A stretch of DNA of 42,721 bases from Planctomycetes bacterium GWF2_41_51 (lineage in GTDB: Bacteria; Planctomycetota; Phycisphaerae; Sedimentisphaerales; UBA12454), in assembly GCA_001825665.1 (NCBI GenBank), contig MHXZ01000033.1, positions 1 through 42,721 of the forward strand, written 5' to 3'. Made by a program: the position numbers and the translations under genes. Positions 8,612-18,842 of this stretch are shown one piece after another (positions within the stretch are counted from its first letter, which is position 1; each line of letters opens with the position of its first letter). Under the pieces are notes generated by a model. The model saw only the letters and a list, made by a program, of their open reading frames with translations, had not been told where the DNA came from and did no database searches.

Positions 8612-9778
8612 CTATATTTCTGATAATTTAACTACTCTATGTTCAGCGGCGGACTTTATCGCTGCAAACGCTACTCGTGTTGCCATGACAGCATCATCAA
8701 CGCCGCAAACAACAGGCCCTTTGCCAAGTATCTCATCAACAAAGAATTCCAATGCGTGTGCGTGGCCCTTATCCGGTTCGGCTGTAAAAATACGCATTGG
8801 GTCATTTGCTGCGGTGGCTTCTTTGCAGGCTTGTTGTTTTTTTTCGAGCCAGCCTGATAAGCCGCCTTCTTTTCCTATATTCTGATGGCGATCCGCAAGC
8901 ATTGGATATATTTTACGATTTGGAGCACTTTCAATTCCAGCCGTGCGAATCTCAAGCATGTGGTCAACTACAATAGCACCACCATTGCCAAAAACTTCGT
9001 AAAGCTCCTTTGGATAGCCGAAAGTCCCATTCGCACACATAATCAGTGATGCCAATTCTCCTGTTTTATATCGTACAATTACTGCATGATTGAGCATTCC
9101 CTGTTCCATTGCTACAACTTCAACAGGCTCGGCGGCAAGGAACCAATTGCAAATATCAGTAAAATGTGTCATCTCAAATAGCATCGGTCCGAAAGGAGCC
9201 TGCTGTTTGTCGAATACCCACGCTTTCCAACTATACCAGTCATCATTTATGCGAACCGACATGGCAGCCTTACCATCATCAGGAAGTTTTGGTCTATTTG
9301 AGCCTTCACGATCAAAACGCCATTTGCATGGTTTTGAATTTTCCATGTGCGACCTAAAAACAGCATGTGCTTGTCGCATAGCTGGTGAACTGCGGCGATT
9401 ATGGCCTACACAAAACGGTATATTGGCCTCATGAACTATTTTTTGAATTTCATACATTTCATTTAGAGTACGAGCCAATGGTTTTTCGCAATAAACCGGC
9501 TTGTTCGCTTTTGCTGCTGCTTTAATGATGGGCAAACGGAGTTTCTCGGTAGTCGCAACACAAATAGCATCTACTTCGGAATCATTTATTGTAGCGTTAA
9601 AATCTTTGCTTGTTTTCAAAGCACCAAATTTATCCTTGCATTCCTGCAATGCTTCATCAGAAAGATCGCAGCAGGTATGCAAGACCATTTTTTGTGAACG
9701 CGCTACATTCGGTATATGCTGCGATTGAGCAAGCATGCCACAACCAATTACCGCAAAATTTAATCTTTTATCTGTCAT
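8612..9778 (-). CDS. Gfo/Idh/MocA family NAD(P)-dependent oxidoreductase (second)
   Basis: This 388-residue dehydrogenase opens with a Rossmann motif, NFAVIGCGMLAQSQHIP, and carries PVYCEKPLARTLNEM with the catalytic EKP Lys. GPMLFEMTHFTDICNWFLA marks the C-terminal substrate domain. Its start lies inside the end of the symporter gene (11-base overlap, 9768-9778), indicating tight translational coupling between uptake and the first oxidation step. Two such dehydrogenases in one operon are typical of pathways that oxidise and later reduce a sugar, or convert an inositol; which one cannot be said. Confidence 0.88.
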   Translation of the reverse strand: MTDKRLNFAVIGCGMLAQSQHIPNVARSQKMVLHTCCDLSDEALQECKDKFGALKTSKDFNATINDSEVDAICVATTEKLRLPIIKAAAKANKPVYCEKPLARTLNEMYEIQKIVHEANIPFCVGHNRRSSPAMRQAHAVFRSHMENSKPCKWRFDREGSNRPKLPDDGKAAMSVRINDDWYSWKAWVFDKQQAPFGPMLFEMTHFTDICNWFLAAEPVEVVAMEQGMLNHAVIVRYKTGELASLIMCANGTFGYPKELYEVFGNGGAIVVDHMLEIRTAGIESAPNRKIYPMLADRHQNIGKEGGLSGWLEKKQQACKEATAANDPMRIFTAEPDKGHAHALEFFVDEILGKGPVVCGVDDAVMATRVAFAAIKSAAEHRVVKLSEI

Positions 9779-11834
9779 GGCTTAATTCCTCAGATGCTAT
9801 CAACTTTTTCTCTTCCTTGTCCTCGATATCAGATAATCGTTTATGCCCGATCACATAGCCGTCATCAAGATTATCTTTACGTTTATGTGTAAGAGAATGA
9901 ATTAATTCTTTGAAGTCGCGCAGCCCACCCCAAAAAAACCAAACAGCAACGAAAGCTGCAATTATAAAATTGACTATAAAATAAATTGCCCACCACTTAC
10001 CCCATATTTCTATTGGAATCTTATACCTACTGTTAATAACACAGCCAATAATAAACATAATAACCCAGAAAAATGTAAGAAAAATAGAAGCAAAACAAAT
10101 TATCTTGTCTGTCAGGGTAAATTCCTTACTGATTCCAAACTTATCAAAGATTTTTAACTTGATAGAACTAATTATTTCCGGTCTCTCCTCCGCCACTGCA
10201 TACTTGCCTCGATGGAACAGTTTATCAAAATCCAGATTCTTATCTGGCTTGGAAAAAAGCGATACCACGATATAAGTTAAGAACGCAAGCAGAGCAAAGG
10301 CAAAAGCCATTGTCATTCCTGAAATCGGAAATTCATTAGGCAATCGCCCAAAAATTTCATAATACTTTTCTTTCAAAGACGGCAAAATATGTGGCCAGAA
10401 AATATTCTGCAGGAGGACACCTATTAAAGATAATATGGAACCTGATACCATAGCTGTCCATGCACCTGCGACCGTCCCTCTTTTCCAGTAAAGCCCTCCA
10501 AGTATTACCGCACCCGCTCCTCCAAGATAGATAGCACCTGTTATCGCAAAGTACATAAAAATATAATCTTTTAAAGTAAAAAATAAACTAAATAAAAACG
10601 CAAAAATCGCTACACCCGCAATAGAAAAACGCAAGAGTTTTAGGTGAGCTTTAGGCTGGAATGGTTTTCCCCTGAGAGGCATTAGTATATCTTGAATTAA
10701 GATTGAACCCCATGAATGTAAATACGTGTTATCTGTCGCAATTGTACCACCAATAAATGCTGCACACAGAAGTCCAACTACTCCAACCGGTAATAATTGG
10801 ACAAGACCGAGCGGAACGGTCATTTGTTCTCTAATTTGCAAATTCACAATATTCGACAGATTCTCACCTATAATACCGGAATTCTGTCCCTTCCCATTTA
10901 ACACGACAAATATACAGACAGGAATAAAAACAACAAAAATTTGAACTATATACTCACGCCAGCCAACAAGAACGCCGGCCATACGAGCCTCATGAGGACT
11001 TTTTGCAGAACAACTATATCCCTGACTACCCTGCCATGCCCTAAAGCCGTAAATAATTAGCGATACCTGAAATATAAAATACCATATATTAAAACCATGA
11101 AAATCTTTGATGTCAAAAGGATTCAACTTTGACTGCCCAGCTGGAGCTACGCTAAGTATGCTTATAATATGACTCCAATCAACCTTAAACATGAGTATAA
11201 AAATAACTATAAATATAACAATATTTACAACCTGTGCCTGGACAAAATCTGTGACCATAATAGTAACCTGACCACCGACAATCGCAATTAAAACCGCAGC
11301 AGTAAGTAAACAAGCCATTACAACAGCTAACGTCAAATCAATTTCAAGACCAAATAACTGTACTGTATAAATTGGCAGCCCCATTATATAAATCAACGCA
11401 CGAGCAGCAACAGATGGAAATATCGCATAATTCAATACTCCGGAACCACATGCGACCATTCCGGCGAAAATTCGAAATTTGCGACTATAACGTAATTCAA
11501 AAAATTCCGCCATTGTCATTGCACGTGTTTCTCTAAAACGGTATGTTACAAAACCTGAAACTGAAAGTATCATCCCAACCGCCGGTATCAGCATTGCCTG
11601 CCACCAGATTGCGCTAAACCCAAGCTTATAATATAGTTCCCAGGAAGCAACTATCGAAATAACACCTAATCCTGTCGCCCCGCTGGCAACTGTTAGCAAA
11701 TATCTTCCAGCGCATCTATTGGCCGCAAGAAAATCTACAACACTGTTTGACCTTTTTTGTGTCCAGTAAACAATCCATACCAAAATAAAAAATAAGACTG
11801 CAACAATACTGCCATCCCAAAAAGTGAAATTCAT
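9768..11834 (-). CDS. Sodium:solute symporter (SSS family)
   Basis: This 688-residue inner-membrane carrier would take up a small solute, probably a sugar or sugar derivative, with sodium. It has about 14 hydrophobic segments. The first starts near residue 8 (GSIVAVLFFILVWIVYW), and family-like stretches include GATGLGVISIVASWELYYKL, AEFFELRYSRKFR and GGTIATDNTYLHSWGSILIQ. It is longer than many family members because of a linker of roughly 50 residues before the last membrane segments and a charged C-terminal tail. GAGGT precedes the start. It follows the GH106-like gene by 34 bases and overlaps the dehydrogenase gene. It is the only transporter in the window. Confidence 0.9.
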   Translation of the reverse strand: MNFTFWDGSIVAVLFFILVWIVYWTQKRSNSVVDFLAANRCAGRYLLTVASGATGLGVISIVASWELYYKLGFSAIWWQAMLIPAVGMILSVSGFVTYRFRETRAMTMAEFFELRYSRKFRIFAGMVACGSGVLNYAIFPSVAARALIYIMGLPIYTVQLFGLEIDLTLAVVMACLLTAAVLIAIVGGQVTIMVTDFVQAQVVNIVIFIVIFILMFKVDWSHIISILSVAPAGQSKLNPFDIKDFHGFNIWYFIFQVSLIIYGFRAWQGSQGYSCSAKSPHEARMAGVLVGWREYIVQIFVVFIPVCIFVVLNGKGQNSGIIGENLSNIVNLQIREQMTVPLGLVQLLPVGVVGLLCAAFIGGTIATDNTYLHSWGSILIQDILMPLRGKPFQPKAHLKLLRFSIAGVAIFAFLFSLFFTLKDYIFMYFAITGAIYLGGAGAVILGGLYWKRGTVAGAWTAMVSGSILSLIGVLLQNIFWPHILPSLKEKYYEIFGRLPNEFPISGMTMAFAFALLAFLTYIVVSLFSKPDKNLDFDKLFHRGKYAVAEERPEIISSIKLKIFDKFGISKEFTLTDKIICFASIFLTFFWVIMFIIGCVINSRYKIPIEIWGKWWAIYFIVNFIIAAFVAVWFFWGGLRDFKELIHSLTHKRKDNLDDGYVIGHKRLSDIEDKEEKKLIASEELSHDR

Positions 11835-11868
11835 AAATTACCTCACATTTGTTTTTTTTAATTAGACA

Positions 11869-14800
11869 TCAGGATTCATATTCATAAATGACCGGAAATT
11901 GATACATGCCATATTCAACAAGCTTATATTTTTCCTGCCATTTATAATATTCATTCTGCCGAAAAGATGCTGCACTTACATATACAGGCTTTTCATCTGC
12001 CATGTGGAGAGGGCCGAAAGAATTACGTCTCGAACCAAGTAAGTTAATACATATCTCATTGAAACCCTTTTTAAGCACATCAGTGATTTCTATGCTATTT
12101 TTAGAATCGCTGCAAAGAACACTCTGGTTTCCGTTTATAGAAATTTCTATCGCAGACGCATTGAAATCCTTAACACCGAGCCAGTATCGCGAACAAAGCT
12201 TCGGATCAAAGTAGAAACTTGATTTATATAAAATGTTACCCCCGTAAAACGGTAACCCCTGATTTGTCACGCTGCCAAGCTTAAATTTTGTCGGCATTTT
12301 CTGTATCATAGATTTGATTCCATCTGTCGCAACTGCAAAATTACCTAATAGATAGATAACTTCTAAATCAGTATCTTCATTAAACGTCCCTTCAATAGTA
12401 AGCATGTTTCTGCCTTCGCATAAAAATGATGCGTGAATCGGTAAAGTTTTAATTGCAGGATCAACCCACCAGTCTTTTAGCTCAGAAAGCATATCTATTA
12501 AGTGCTCATTCAACCTGATCTTCCAATTTGCAGGCTGTTCTATTGCTAATTTAACAAAAGATTGCGGCAGATCATCTATGAAAAACTCGTATTTTAATTT
12601 TATACTTATACCATCAATGTTCTGCGTTCTTTCTTTTGCCCAAGGTTGTATTTCAGTCCCGGTACGCAAACTATAGTTTAACTTTTCTCTCACTAAATCA
12701 TCTATTCGCAAAATCTCCTGAGAATCCAAACTCATAATTTCCTGATTATTTTGCATCACAGTGCAATCTGCACGATCAAGCACAAGAACATTGTCATCGT
12801 CCAGTAAATAGTCCCATTGATCACATTTGATTTGACAACCTTCTGTTTTGGAAACCGTAACATATTCAGATAAATTTTCATGGACTTTTGAAATCAGAAA
12901 AAGCCTTGACTGGCCGGCAGAAATATCAATTTTAAATTTTAATTCAAATTCAGAACGCCGAACCTGCGTTACAGAATATCTTTTGTTATTTACGGCATCC
13001 CACAATTGAACTTGCGATTGGCTAATCGCAGGATAGCAGATACGTATAAATGTTTTATTATAATCCTTGTTACGGTCTATATTGACTATAAAAAGAACAA
13101 GATCATTATCAACCTTTCGCAATTGATAAAAAATCTTTTCAATTTCCTCTCCCATATCATTTTCTATATAAATATTCCCCCCAGAAGATTTCAGGAATTT
13201 TATAAAAACATCTCTCTCGGGTTTAATACACTTATTTTGACTAAAAATCTTGGCCTCTTCTGAAAGACTACCATCAACAAAATCGGGAGCATCTCCAACA
13301 AAAATTACTATGCCTCCCTGCTCTGAAAACTCTTTCAGAATTTGCAGCGTTGATTTGCGTATTGTTAGTATCGGAGGAATAACAATAACTCTATATTCCA
13401 TTTTCCCAATTTTTAAGATAACATCTTCTTCTTTAACTATTTTAATTTCCTGGTCTGGAAGAAGTGCTTCATCTACATAATCGAAATCGATATGAGAATT
13501 AAGCAGCCAACATGCCATGTTCCGACATACTTTGTCAAATTTTGAAGTTTCTTCACCAGACTCATAACGTTGAGCATCTGCCCGTAAAAGAAAATAAAAA
13601 CTCTCAATGGGGTTAACCATGGCCACATTGCATACGGCTTGGCCTTGTGATAAGATTGAATTGATTCGTGCAAAATAGTCTTCTATTTTTTTAAATTGTT
13701 TCCACCATGGTGAATGAAAGTGAATAGATGCCGGGTAATCACGTTTTGCTTCACCTGCCATGGAATACCAGGAAAGATGAGGACATCGCATGGTAACGCC
13801 CAGAGCTGCCTGCCAATCGCCGATGTACTTATATGTTTCGAATGTTGTGTCCCATCCTGTGCAGCCATATAATTCAGATAAAACCCATTTACGGCCAAAT
13901 TGCCTGGCAACAGATGAACATTGCTTGGGCGTAATATATTCACTACGATAATCTGTAAGCATATCAATGCCAGGAATCTGCATATAAGCATAAAACTGCA
14001 TAAGCGAACCGGTTGATGATGCCTGCTCACTCAATGGAGATTCCTCTATTCCGTGTCCCGTGAAGAACAAATTATTATTTCTGCACCACTGGCCAATTTG
14101 CTTGGCAAAAGCCTCGGTAAATAATTGTGACCTGCATGCATAATAATCATACCTTGCTTTGCTGAATAACGGGCTGGCCATATCAAAAAACAATTCAGGA
14201 AGTTTCCGTGTAATGTCATATCCAAAATGTTTTTGGAAATATTCAGGAAACTTATCTGTCCATGATGCCTCAGCTTTTTTATCATTTCCATCACGGCAGT
14301 TTGGTTCGTCAGTAAATATTCCGAGCACTGTTGAACCAAAACTGTTCCCTATCTCACGCAAATACGCTTCATGAGTAATTTCAATAAACTTGCGTACCGC
14401 TTCCGGATTCAGAGTATCTGTGTATGCTTGTCCGTTATAACGGGTAAGTGAAGCGACTGTTTCTATTCTAAATACAAGAAAATAATCCACTTCTTCGATT
14501 TTTTCTATATCGACTTCTCGCGAAACTGGAATATATTTGATGAGTTTGGTATCTCTAAATAATGCAGTAAAAACAAATGAACATGAGCCGTATTTCTCCC
14601 ACGAAAAATCAGTAGCCGCTATTTTCTCAAATTTTAAACATTTCATTCTGTATTGCGGATCCTTGGTCACCAACCCGCCAGCCGTCCCGGAAGGCCATCT
14701 GTCCTCATCATAAAGCCAAGCCTCTAATCCGATTTTATTAGCTTCATCTACACACACTTTGACAGCATTAAACCATTCTTTGCTTAGGTATTTTGTTTTC

Positions 14801-15018
14801 AACCCTGTACGAGCGTGCATAAAAAAACCGCCAAAACCCATTTCTTTGAATATGCGAATTTGTCTTCGTAATTCCTTTTCTTCACATAAATCGTTCCATG
14901 CCCAAAATGGTTTTCCTCTGCATATTGTTGACGGATTTGCAAAATCTTCTTTTAACTGCCTTTTTTTCAGACATTTTTGTTTAGGTGTAGAATCAAGCTG
15001 TATATTAGAAATAGACAT
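11869..15018 (-). CDS. GH106-like glycoside hydrolase, cytoplasmic
   Basis: The 1049-residue protein resembles the GH106/alpha-L-rhamnosidase-like group in sugar loci. The N-terminal barrel begins KPFWAWNDLCEEKELRRQI (36-54), then GFGGFFMHARTGLKTKYLS and LEAWLYDEDRWPSGTAGG. Candidate catalytic acids are E238 in IFTDEPNC and E382 in WVLSELYGCTGWD. A middle domain (about 500-640) and a C-terminal galactose-binding-like sandwich ending LLGSRRNSFGPLHMAD complete the family layout. There is no signal peptide, so it should act on imported oligosaccharides. GGAGGT lies 12 bases before the start. Rhamnose is the characterised substrate of GH106; this branch may cleave something else. Confidence 0.75.
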   Translation of the reverse strand: MSISNIQLDSTPKQKCLKKRQLKEDFANPSTICRGKPFWAWNDLCEEKELRRQIRIFKEMGFGGFFMHARTGLKTKYLSKEWFNAVKVCVDEANKIGLEAWLYDEDRWPSGTAGGLVTKDPQYRMKCLKFEKIAATDFSWEKYGSCSFVFTALFRDTKLIKYIPVSREVDIEKIEEVDYFLVFRIETVASLTRYNGQAYTDTLNPEAVRKFIEITHEAYLREIGNSFGSTVLGIFTDEPNCRDGNDKKAEASWTDKFPEYFQKHFGYDITRKLPELFFDMASPLFSKARYDYYACRSQLFTEAFAKQIGQWCRNNNLFFTGHGIEESPLSEQASSTGSLMQFYAYMQIPGIDMLTDYRSEYITPKQCSSVARQFGRKWVLSELYGCTGWDTTFETYKYIGDWQAALGVTMRCPHLSWYSMAGEAKRDYPASIHFHSPWWKQFKKIEDYFARINSILSQGQAVCNVAMVNPIESFYFLLRADAQRYESGEETSKFDKVCRNMACWLLNSHIDFDYVDEALLPDQEIKIVKEEDVILKIGKMEYRVIVIPPILTIRKSTLQILKEFSEQGGIVIFVGDAPDFVDGSLSEEAKIFSQNKCIKPERDVFIKFLKSSGGNIYIENDMGEEIEKIFYQLRKVDNDLVLFIVNIDRNKDYNKTFIRICYPAISQSQVQLWDAVNNKRYSVTQVRRSEFELKFKIDISAGQSRLFLISKVHENLSEYVTVSKTEGCQIKCDQWDYLLDDDNVLVLDRADCTVMQNNQEIMSLDSQEILRIDDLVREKLNYSLRTGTEIQPWAKERTQNIDGISIKLKYEFFIDDLPQSFVKLAIEQPANWKIRLNEHLIDMLSELKDWWVDPAIKTLPIHASFLCEGRNMLTIEGTFNEDTDLEVIYLLGNFAVATDGIKSMIQKMPTKFKLGSVTNQGLPFYGGNILYKSSFYFDPKLCSRYWLGVKDFNASAIEISINGNQSVLCSDSKNSIEITDVLKKGFNEICINLLGSRRNSFGPLHMADEKPVYVSAASFRQNEYYKWQEKYKLVEYGMYQFPVIYEYES

Positions 15019-15043
15019 AACGTTTAAAACACCTCCATTGCTA

Positions 15044-18000
15044 TTAATTTATATTTTCGTTTTCAACAAGCCAATTTTCAAAAATAATTGTGCCATCTCG
15101 TAAATCTACGATGCAATCTTTATTTATATCTGCCTTAAACCCCATATCATATTTCCATACATCATCACATGTTTGGGGGGATTTATTTATTCTATATTTA
15201 AACACATTTGAATTGGTTATAATTTCAAGATTGCCATTGTTAATTGTATGGCTTATAGCTATCGGAAGTAATTTGTCGTCTTTATCATACCCTCTCACTA
15301 TGACATTGTTATAACTACCTTTTAAAGTCACTCTTTCAGCCGAAATATAAGGCGTTGGAATCAACCATGAGTCGTTGGCATCACCCGAAAGAACGTAACT
15401 TCGTTTGCCAACAATGTTACCAAAATCAGTCAATGCTCCTCGAGCGTTGCAATAAGTATAAGACAACCCTTTGCTATAATCGACTCTAACATCATTTATC
15501 AAAGCTGAATATTCAACTAATTCAGCATCTTTCTGTGCAATATATCCATTCGGAGGAAGCACATAAGTTTTACCGTCAAGAGAAATAATCCAATTTGTAG
15601 CTTGATTACGGTTAACATAAACATTTAAGCCATTAGGATAACCAATATACACCTTGTTATTAAGATGATAATCATTTCTAATTGCCCATTCAGTACTTAC
15701 GAGTGTGCCGCTATCGTCTGCATAAAGGATTTGATCCGGCATAGTCATGGCATAATATGCCTGAAGTTGTCGCATCATATAATATGACTTGAGAATTGAT
15801 TCATAATCCGCAACATATTTTGCCTGACCAATTGTTAATGGTCCTTCTGCACCTCTATCAGACAAATACCCCATATCTCCATAAAGAATCTGTGTTGCCA
15901 GTCTCCAATCCAAACTTCTATCTGCGGGTACAAATAAATCTACACCGTTATCATTTTCCAGTGGCTGAATTTTCAGAAGTTTGAAATCCACAAGTAGATT
16001 AGGATCATCGGGATGATTGGTTTGAGAATATGCTGTATCACAAAGACCTGCCCACATGTATTGAACTGTTCCTTCTGACCAAACCAAACCCAATGCATCA
16101 CGTTCTGTAAGTAATAGTTTGCCATTGGCTTCAAACGACGACCGCAACATTCCGGCCCTGGTTATACGTGCATCGTAATCAACTAAGCCACCCCATGGCG
16201 CCGTATTAGTCGTTTCATCACTATATACTGCATTGAATCCAAATTTAGTTTTTAGCTGGTTGTCCCAATACAATGCCTTTTCACATTGAATACTTGGTTT
16301 AAGCATAAACGCCGAACCACAAGCCTGCGACCATTTAGAATCCTGCCAGAGAGCAACCAATTCATTCGAAAAACTGTTATTAAGGGGATGAATAATTCGG
16401 TAATCTGTATATGGAGCCACATAATAACCAAGCGATCGTAATTCAGAAACTAATTTCTTAACTGCTAAATCTCCTCCTATTTCTAAACCCACATTTGTTG
16501 TCAAAGTCATGTTTTGGCTTGCCAAGGGAGTTTTGAACATATTGCCATGGAATCTTATAAATAAATTATTTATTCCATATGCTTTGAACAATTTCCACAT
16601 ATTGATTTCATAATCTATATCAAGCGGATCATAAAAATTAAAATCACGAGCAATATATAACAGGTTCTTTGTAATATCTCCGTTCGGGGAAGGCGGATTA
16701 GGAATATTAGGCAAAACTTCAGAAATCTTATTTGATACAGTTAAAAATAACCGTTCATTGAGCCAGTTCAGATTTCCATCTGTCTTGGGATAATAATAAG
16801 CATTGTAGCTGACTCTGGCTGTACCATCGCTATTGCGAGGTTCACTTTCAAACATAAAGCGGGACGCATTGGTATTGTACCAATCCAGTATGGCTGTATA
16901 AAACAAGCCTCCGGTAACCATTAAAATCTGTGGTCGTTCCGTCTGACGATTTTCCCAAAACGGTATTGGAAATAACTTATATTCTGATGATGATTCCGTA
17001 CGGCCTATCCTGAACTCTGTTACCTTGTTCTTGTCTGCATCCTTTGCTTCAATTATCAAGCTTTTCCCTTTTATTTGAAACGTTAAATCAAATGTCAACG
17101 TCTGGCCATTTTTACTCCATCGCCAGGATGTTGAAAGATAATTGTTGGCGGGCTGGAATGTAGATGATTGCAGAGATGCCACTCCGTATGATGCTGGAGT
17201 AAAACTTACACCACTAACATTAGCGTAAATACCACCATCTTGTGTAGTCGGAAAAAAGCTGAATACACCATTATAATCTAAATCTAAATCGCTTAATGTA
17301 CCAGTTAAAGGTTGATAAATATAAGTGGTATTGCAATCGCTGCCGTTGTAAGAGAAATAATATTTGCCTCCTAAATATGTTACAGAATTTGTATATGTTG
17401 TGCCAGCATTTATAGACGGCAGAATTGTGTCCGGAGTGGTAGGAAATGGCAGCGTATCCAAGGATGGATTTGCAGGCGTGGTTGTATCCTGATAAAACCT
17501 GATTGCATCCCAATAAAGGACATCAGTGCCTGCAGCAATATTAGAAAATTGGATTGATACCAATCGCACTGGAAATGTTGTTGCTGATGCGGGGGTTCCA
17601 TGTGCCATGGACCACCATGCACCACCATCATAGCTTGTGCCACCACCAATCATATTTATCGTAAAATTATTGTTGTTATTATCCCGCAAATTAAGTGTTA
17701 TTGATACTGGTGACGAATACGTCGATACAGGCCCATGAACCCACATATCGATGCCGTCCCATGTGCCACTAATAGATATGGGTGATGGAGGAGTCAAAGT
17801 CAAATAACTGCCTGCCGACGGCGATGATATAGCAACCTTTGCTACAGTATCACGCCAGAGTTTTACATCCGAACTATTTGCCACAGTACCGGTTGCCGTA
17901 CCAGAAACAGTCCAAGCCCCGAGATTCTGATTTTCAGCGGTAATATGAGGAACATGCCGCTCAATTTTCCCTGTAATAATCTCAATCGGCTTGACTAACC

Positions 18001-18697
18001 ATGGTGCTGTATAGGTTATCTTCAGCTTTGGAGCACTCCCTGTATACGCCGAATCATAAAATTCAGCATATCCGGTAGGATCACTGCCAAGATATGTCAG
18101 CAGCAAGCCACCATTAGTATTAGGTTCGTCAACCCAACCTGCGATAACAGAAGCTGGAATTGTTATGTCAACATAATCACCATATCCATACGAGGGTCTG
18201 TGTGCTATAGTTGCTAATAACTGGTCATTGTAATCCACATTAGCAGTGCTCAACCCGGGACTGCCCGCCCATGGGATAGACTCGGTCTGAACTTTTTTAT
18301 TCCAGGTTGCTGTGTTTTCCAGCCAATCAGCATTTGCAGGTAAAACTTTATAAAGACCTATATTGATATTTGTGGGACTTGAAGTACGATTACCGCCGCT
18401 GTAATACAATGTCAAAACAGCAGAGGTTACATTAACATCCTGCAGACTCTTAATTGCTTCAATATTGAACCGCAATAACTGCCTCAACTCGCTACCAGAG
18501 GTTGTGCCTATACGCATATAAGAAGAAGCTGAATAATTAATTGTCTGGGAAGAAGCATTGATATATACATCATCAATACCGCTAAAATAATTAAGCGTAA
18601 TCTCATTAGTTGGTTGCGCAATAATCTGCGCAGTCATCAATATTGTTATTATGCATAAAGATACAAAATAATTTTCCCTTAATTTAAAAATATGCAT
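15044..18697 (-). CDS. Secreted multidomain putative glycosidase with dockerin-like tail
   Basis: The 1217-residue protein is exported (hydrophobic leader to about residue 28, ending AQIIAQP). Order of parts: DNRLRE-type beta domain (29-232, with PWAGSPGLSTANVDY); a jelly-roll-like region (240-405); a beta-sandwich-like part (415-660); a presumed barrel (about 675-1000); a C-terminal beta region; and one dockerin-like repeat (1176-1212, ADINKDCIVDL). The presumed barrel has YSDETTNTAPWGG (D827, E828) and WSEGTVQY (E875), both conserved in the paralogue at 24704-29812, so they are candidate catalytic acids. I cannot place this catalytic region in a named glycosidase family. It is the first gene of the long minus-strand cluster. 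Confidence 0.7.
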   Translation of the reverse strand: MHIFKLRENYFVSLCIITILMTAQIIAQPTNEITLNYFSGIDDVYINASSQTINYSASSYMRIGTTSGSELRQLLRFNIEAIKSLQDVNVTSAVLTLYYSGGNRTSSPTNINIGLYKVLPANADWLENTATWNKKVQTESIPWAGSPGLSTANVDYNDQLLATIAHRPSYGYGDYVDITIPASVIAGWVDEPNTNGGLLLTYLGSDPTGYAEFYDSAYTGSAPKLKITYTAPWLVKPIEIITGKIERHVPHITAENQNLGAWTVSGTATGTVANSSDVKLWRDTVAKVAISSPSAGSYLTLTPPSPISISGTWDGIDMWVHGPVSTYSSPVSITLNLRDNNNNNFTINMIGGGTSYDGGAWWSMAHGTPASATTFPVRLVSIQFSNIAAGTDVLYWDAIRFYQDTTTPANPSLDTLPFPTTPDTILPSINAGTTYTNSVTYLGGKYYFSYNGSDCNTTYIYQPLTGTLSDLDLDYNGVFSFFPTTQDGGIYANVSGVSFTPASYGVASLQSSTFQPANNYLSTSWRWSKNGQTLTFDLTFQIKGKSLIIEAKDADKNKVTEFRIGRTESSSEYKLFPIPFWENRQTERPQILMVTGGLFYTAILDWYNTNASRFMFESEPRNSDGTARVSYNAYYYPKTDGNLNWLNERLFLTVSNKISEVLPNIPNPPSPNGDITKNLLYIARDFNFYDPLDIDYEINMWKLFKAYGINNLFIRFHGNMFKTPLASQNMTLTTNVGLEIGGDLAVKKLVSELRSLGYYVAPYTDYRIIHPLNNSFSNELVALWQDSKWSQACGSAFMLKPSIQCEKALYWDNQLKTKFGFNAVYSDETTNTAPWGGLVDYDARITRAGMLRSSFEANGKLLLTERDALGLVWSEGTVQYMWAGLCDTAYSQTNHPDDPNLLVDFKLLKIQPLENDNGVDLFVPADRSLDWRLATQILYGDMGYLSDRGAEGPLTIGQAKYVADYESILKSYYMMRQLQAYYAMTMPDQILYADDSGTLVSTEWAIRNDYHLNNKVYIGYPNGLNVYVNRNQATNWIISLDGKTYVLPPNGYIAQKDAELVEYSALINDVRVDYSKGLSYTYCNARGALTDFGNIVGKRSYVLSGDANDSWLIPTPYISAERVTLKGSYNNVIVRGYDKDDKLLPIAISHTINNGNLEIITNSNVFKYRINKSPQTCDDVWKYDMGFKADINKDCIVDLRDGTIIFENWLVENENIN

Positions 18698-18719
18698 AAA
18701 TTAAATCTTTCATTTAGCA

Positions 18720-18748
18720 ATCTTACATAAAATACAAAAAACTGTTAA
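18720..18748 (-). promoter_or_regulatory. Candidate promoter of the long minus-strand cluster
   Basis: On the minus strand, TTAACA (18743-18748) and TAAGAT (18720-18725) are separated by exactly 17 bases and lie just upstream of the first gene (start 18697). The -35 box overlaps the inner arm of the terminator-like hairpin of the preceding gene, so transcription ends and restarts within about 60 bases. This is a consensus match only. Confidence 0.5.
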
Positions 18749-18772
18749 GAGTAGTAAACCCAAAACAGTTTT
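18738..18772 (-). terminator. Intrinsic terminator-like hairpin after the pseudopilin gene
   Basis: AAAACTGTT and AACAGTTTT form a perfect 9-bp stem with a 17-base loop. Read on the minus strand, the stem runs into a tract of T residues. It lies between the stop of the pseudopilin gene and the promoter of the next gene, where termination is expected. The stem is AT-rich and so only moderately stable. Confidence 0.5.
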
Positions 18773-18842
18773 AATAACAACATAAATGCAAATTCATCAT
18801 AGAAGTTATCCAGCAATTCACTAACTGCTTCACACCCTTTCC

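Noticed and set aside
13473-14339. Several alternative-frame open stretches inside the GH106-like gene
   Set aside because: The main frame is continuous and family-like throughout; these are shadows with no start signals.
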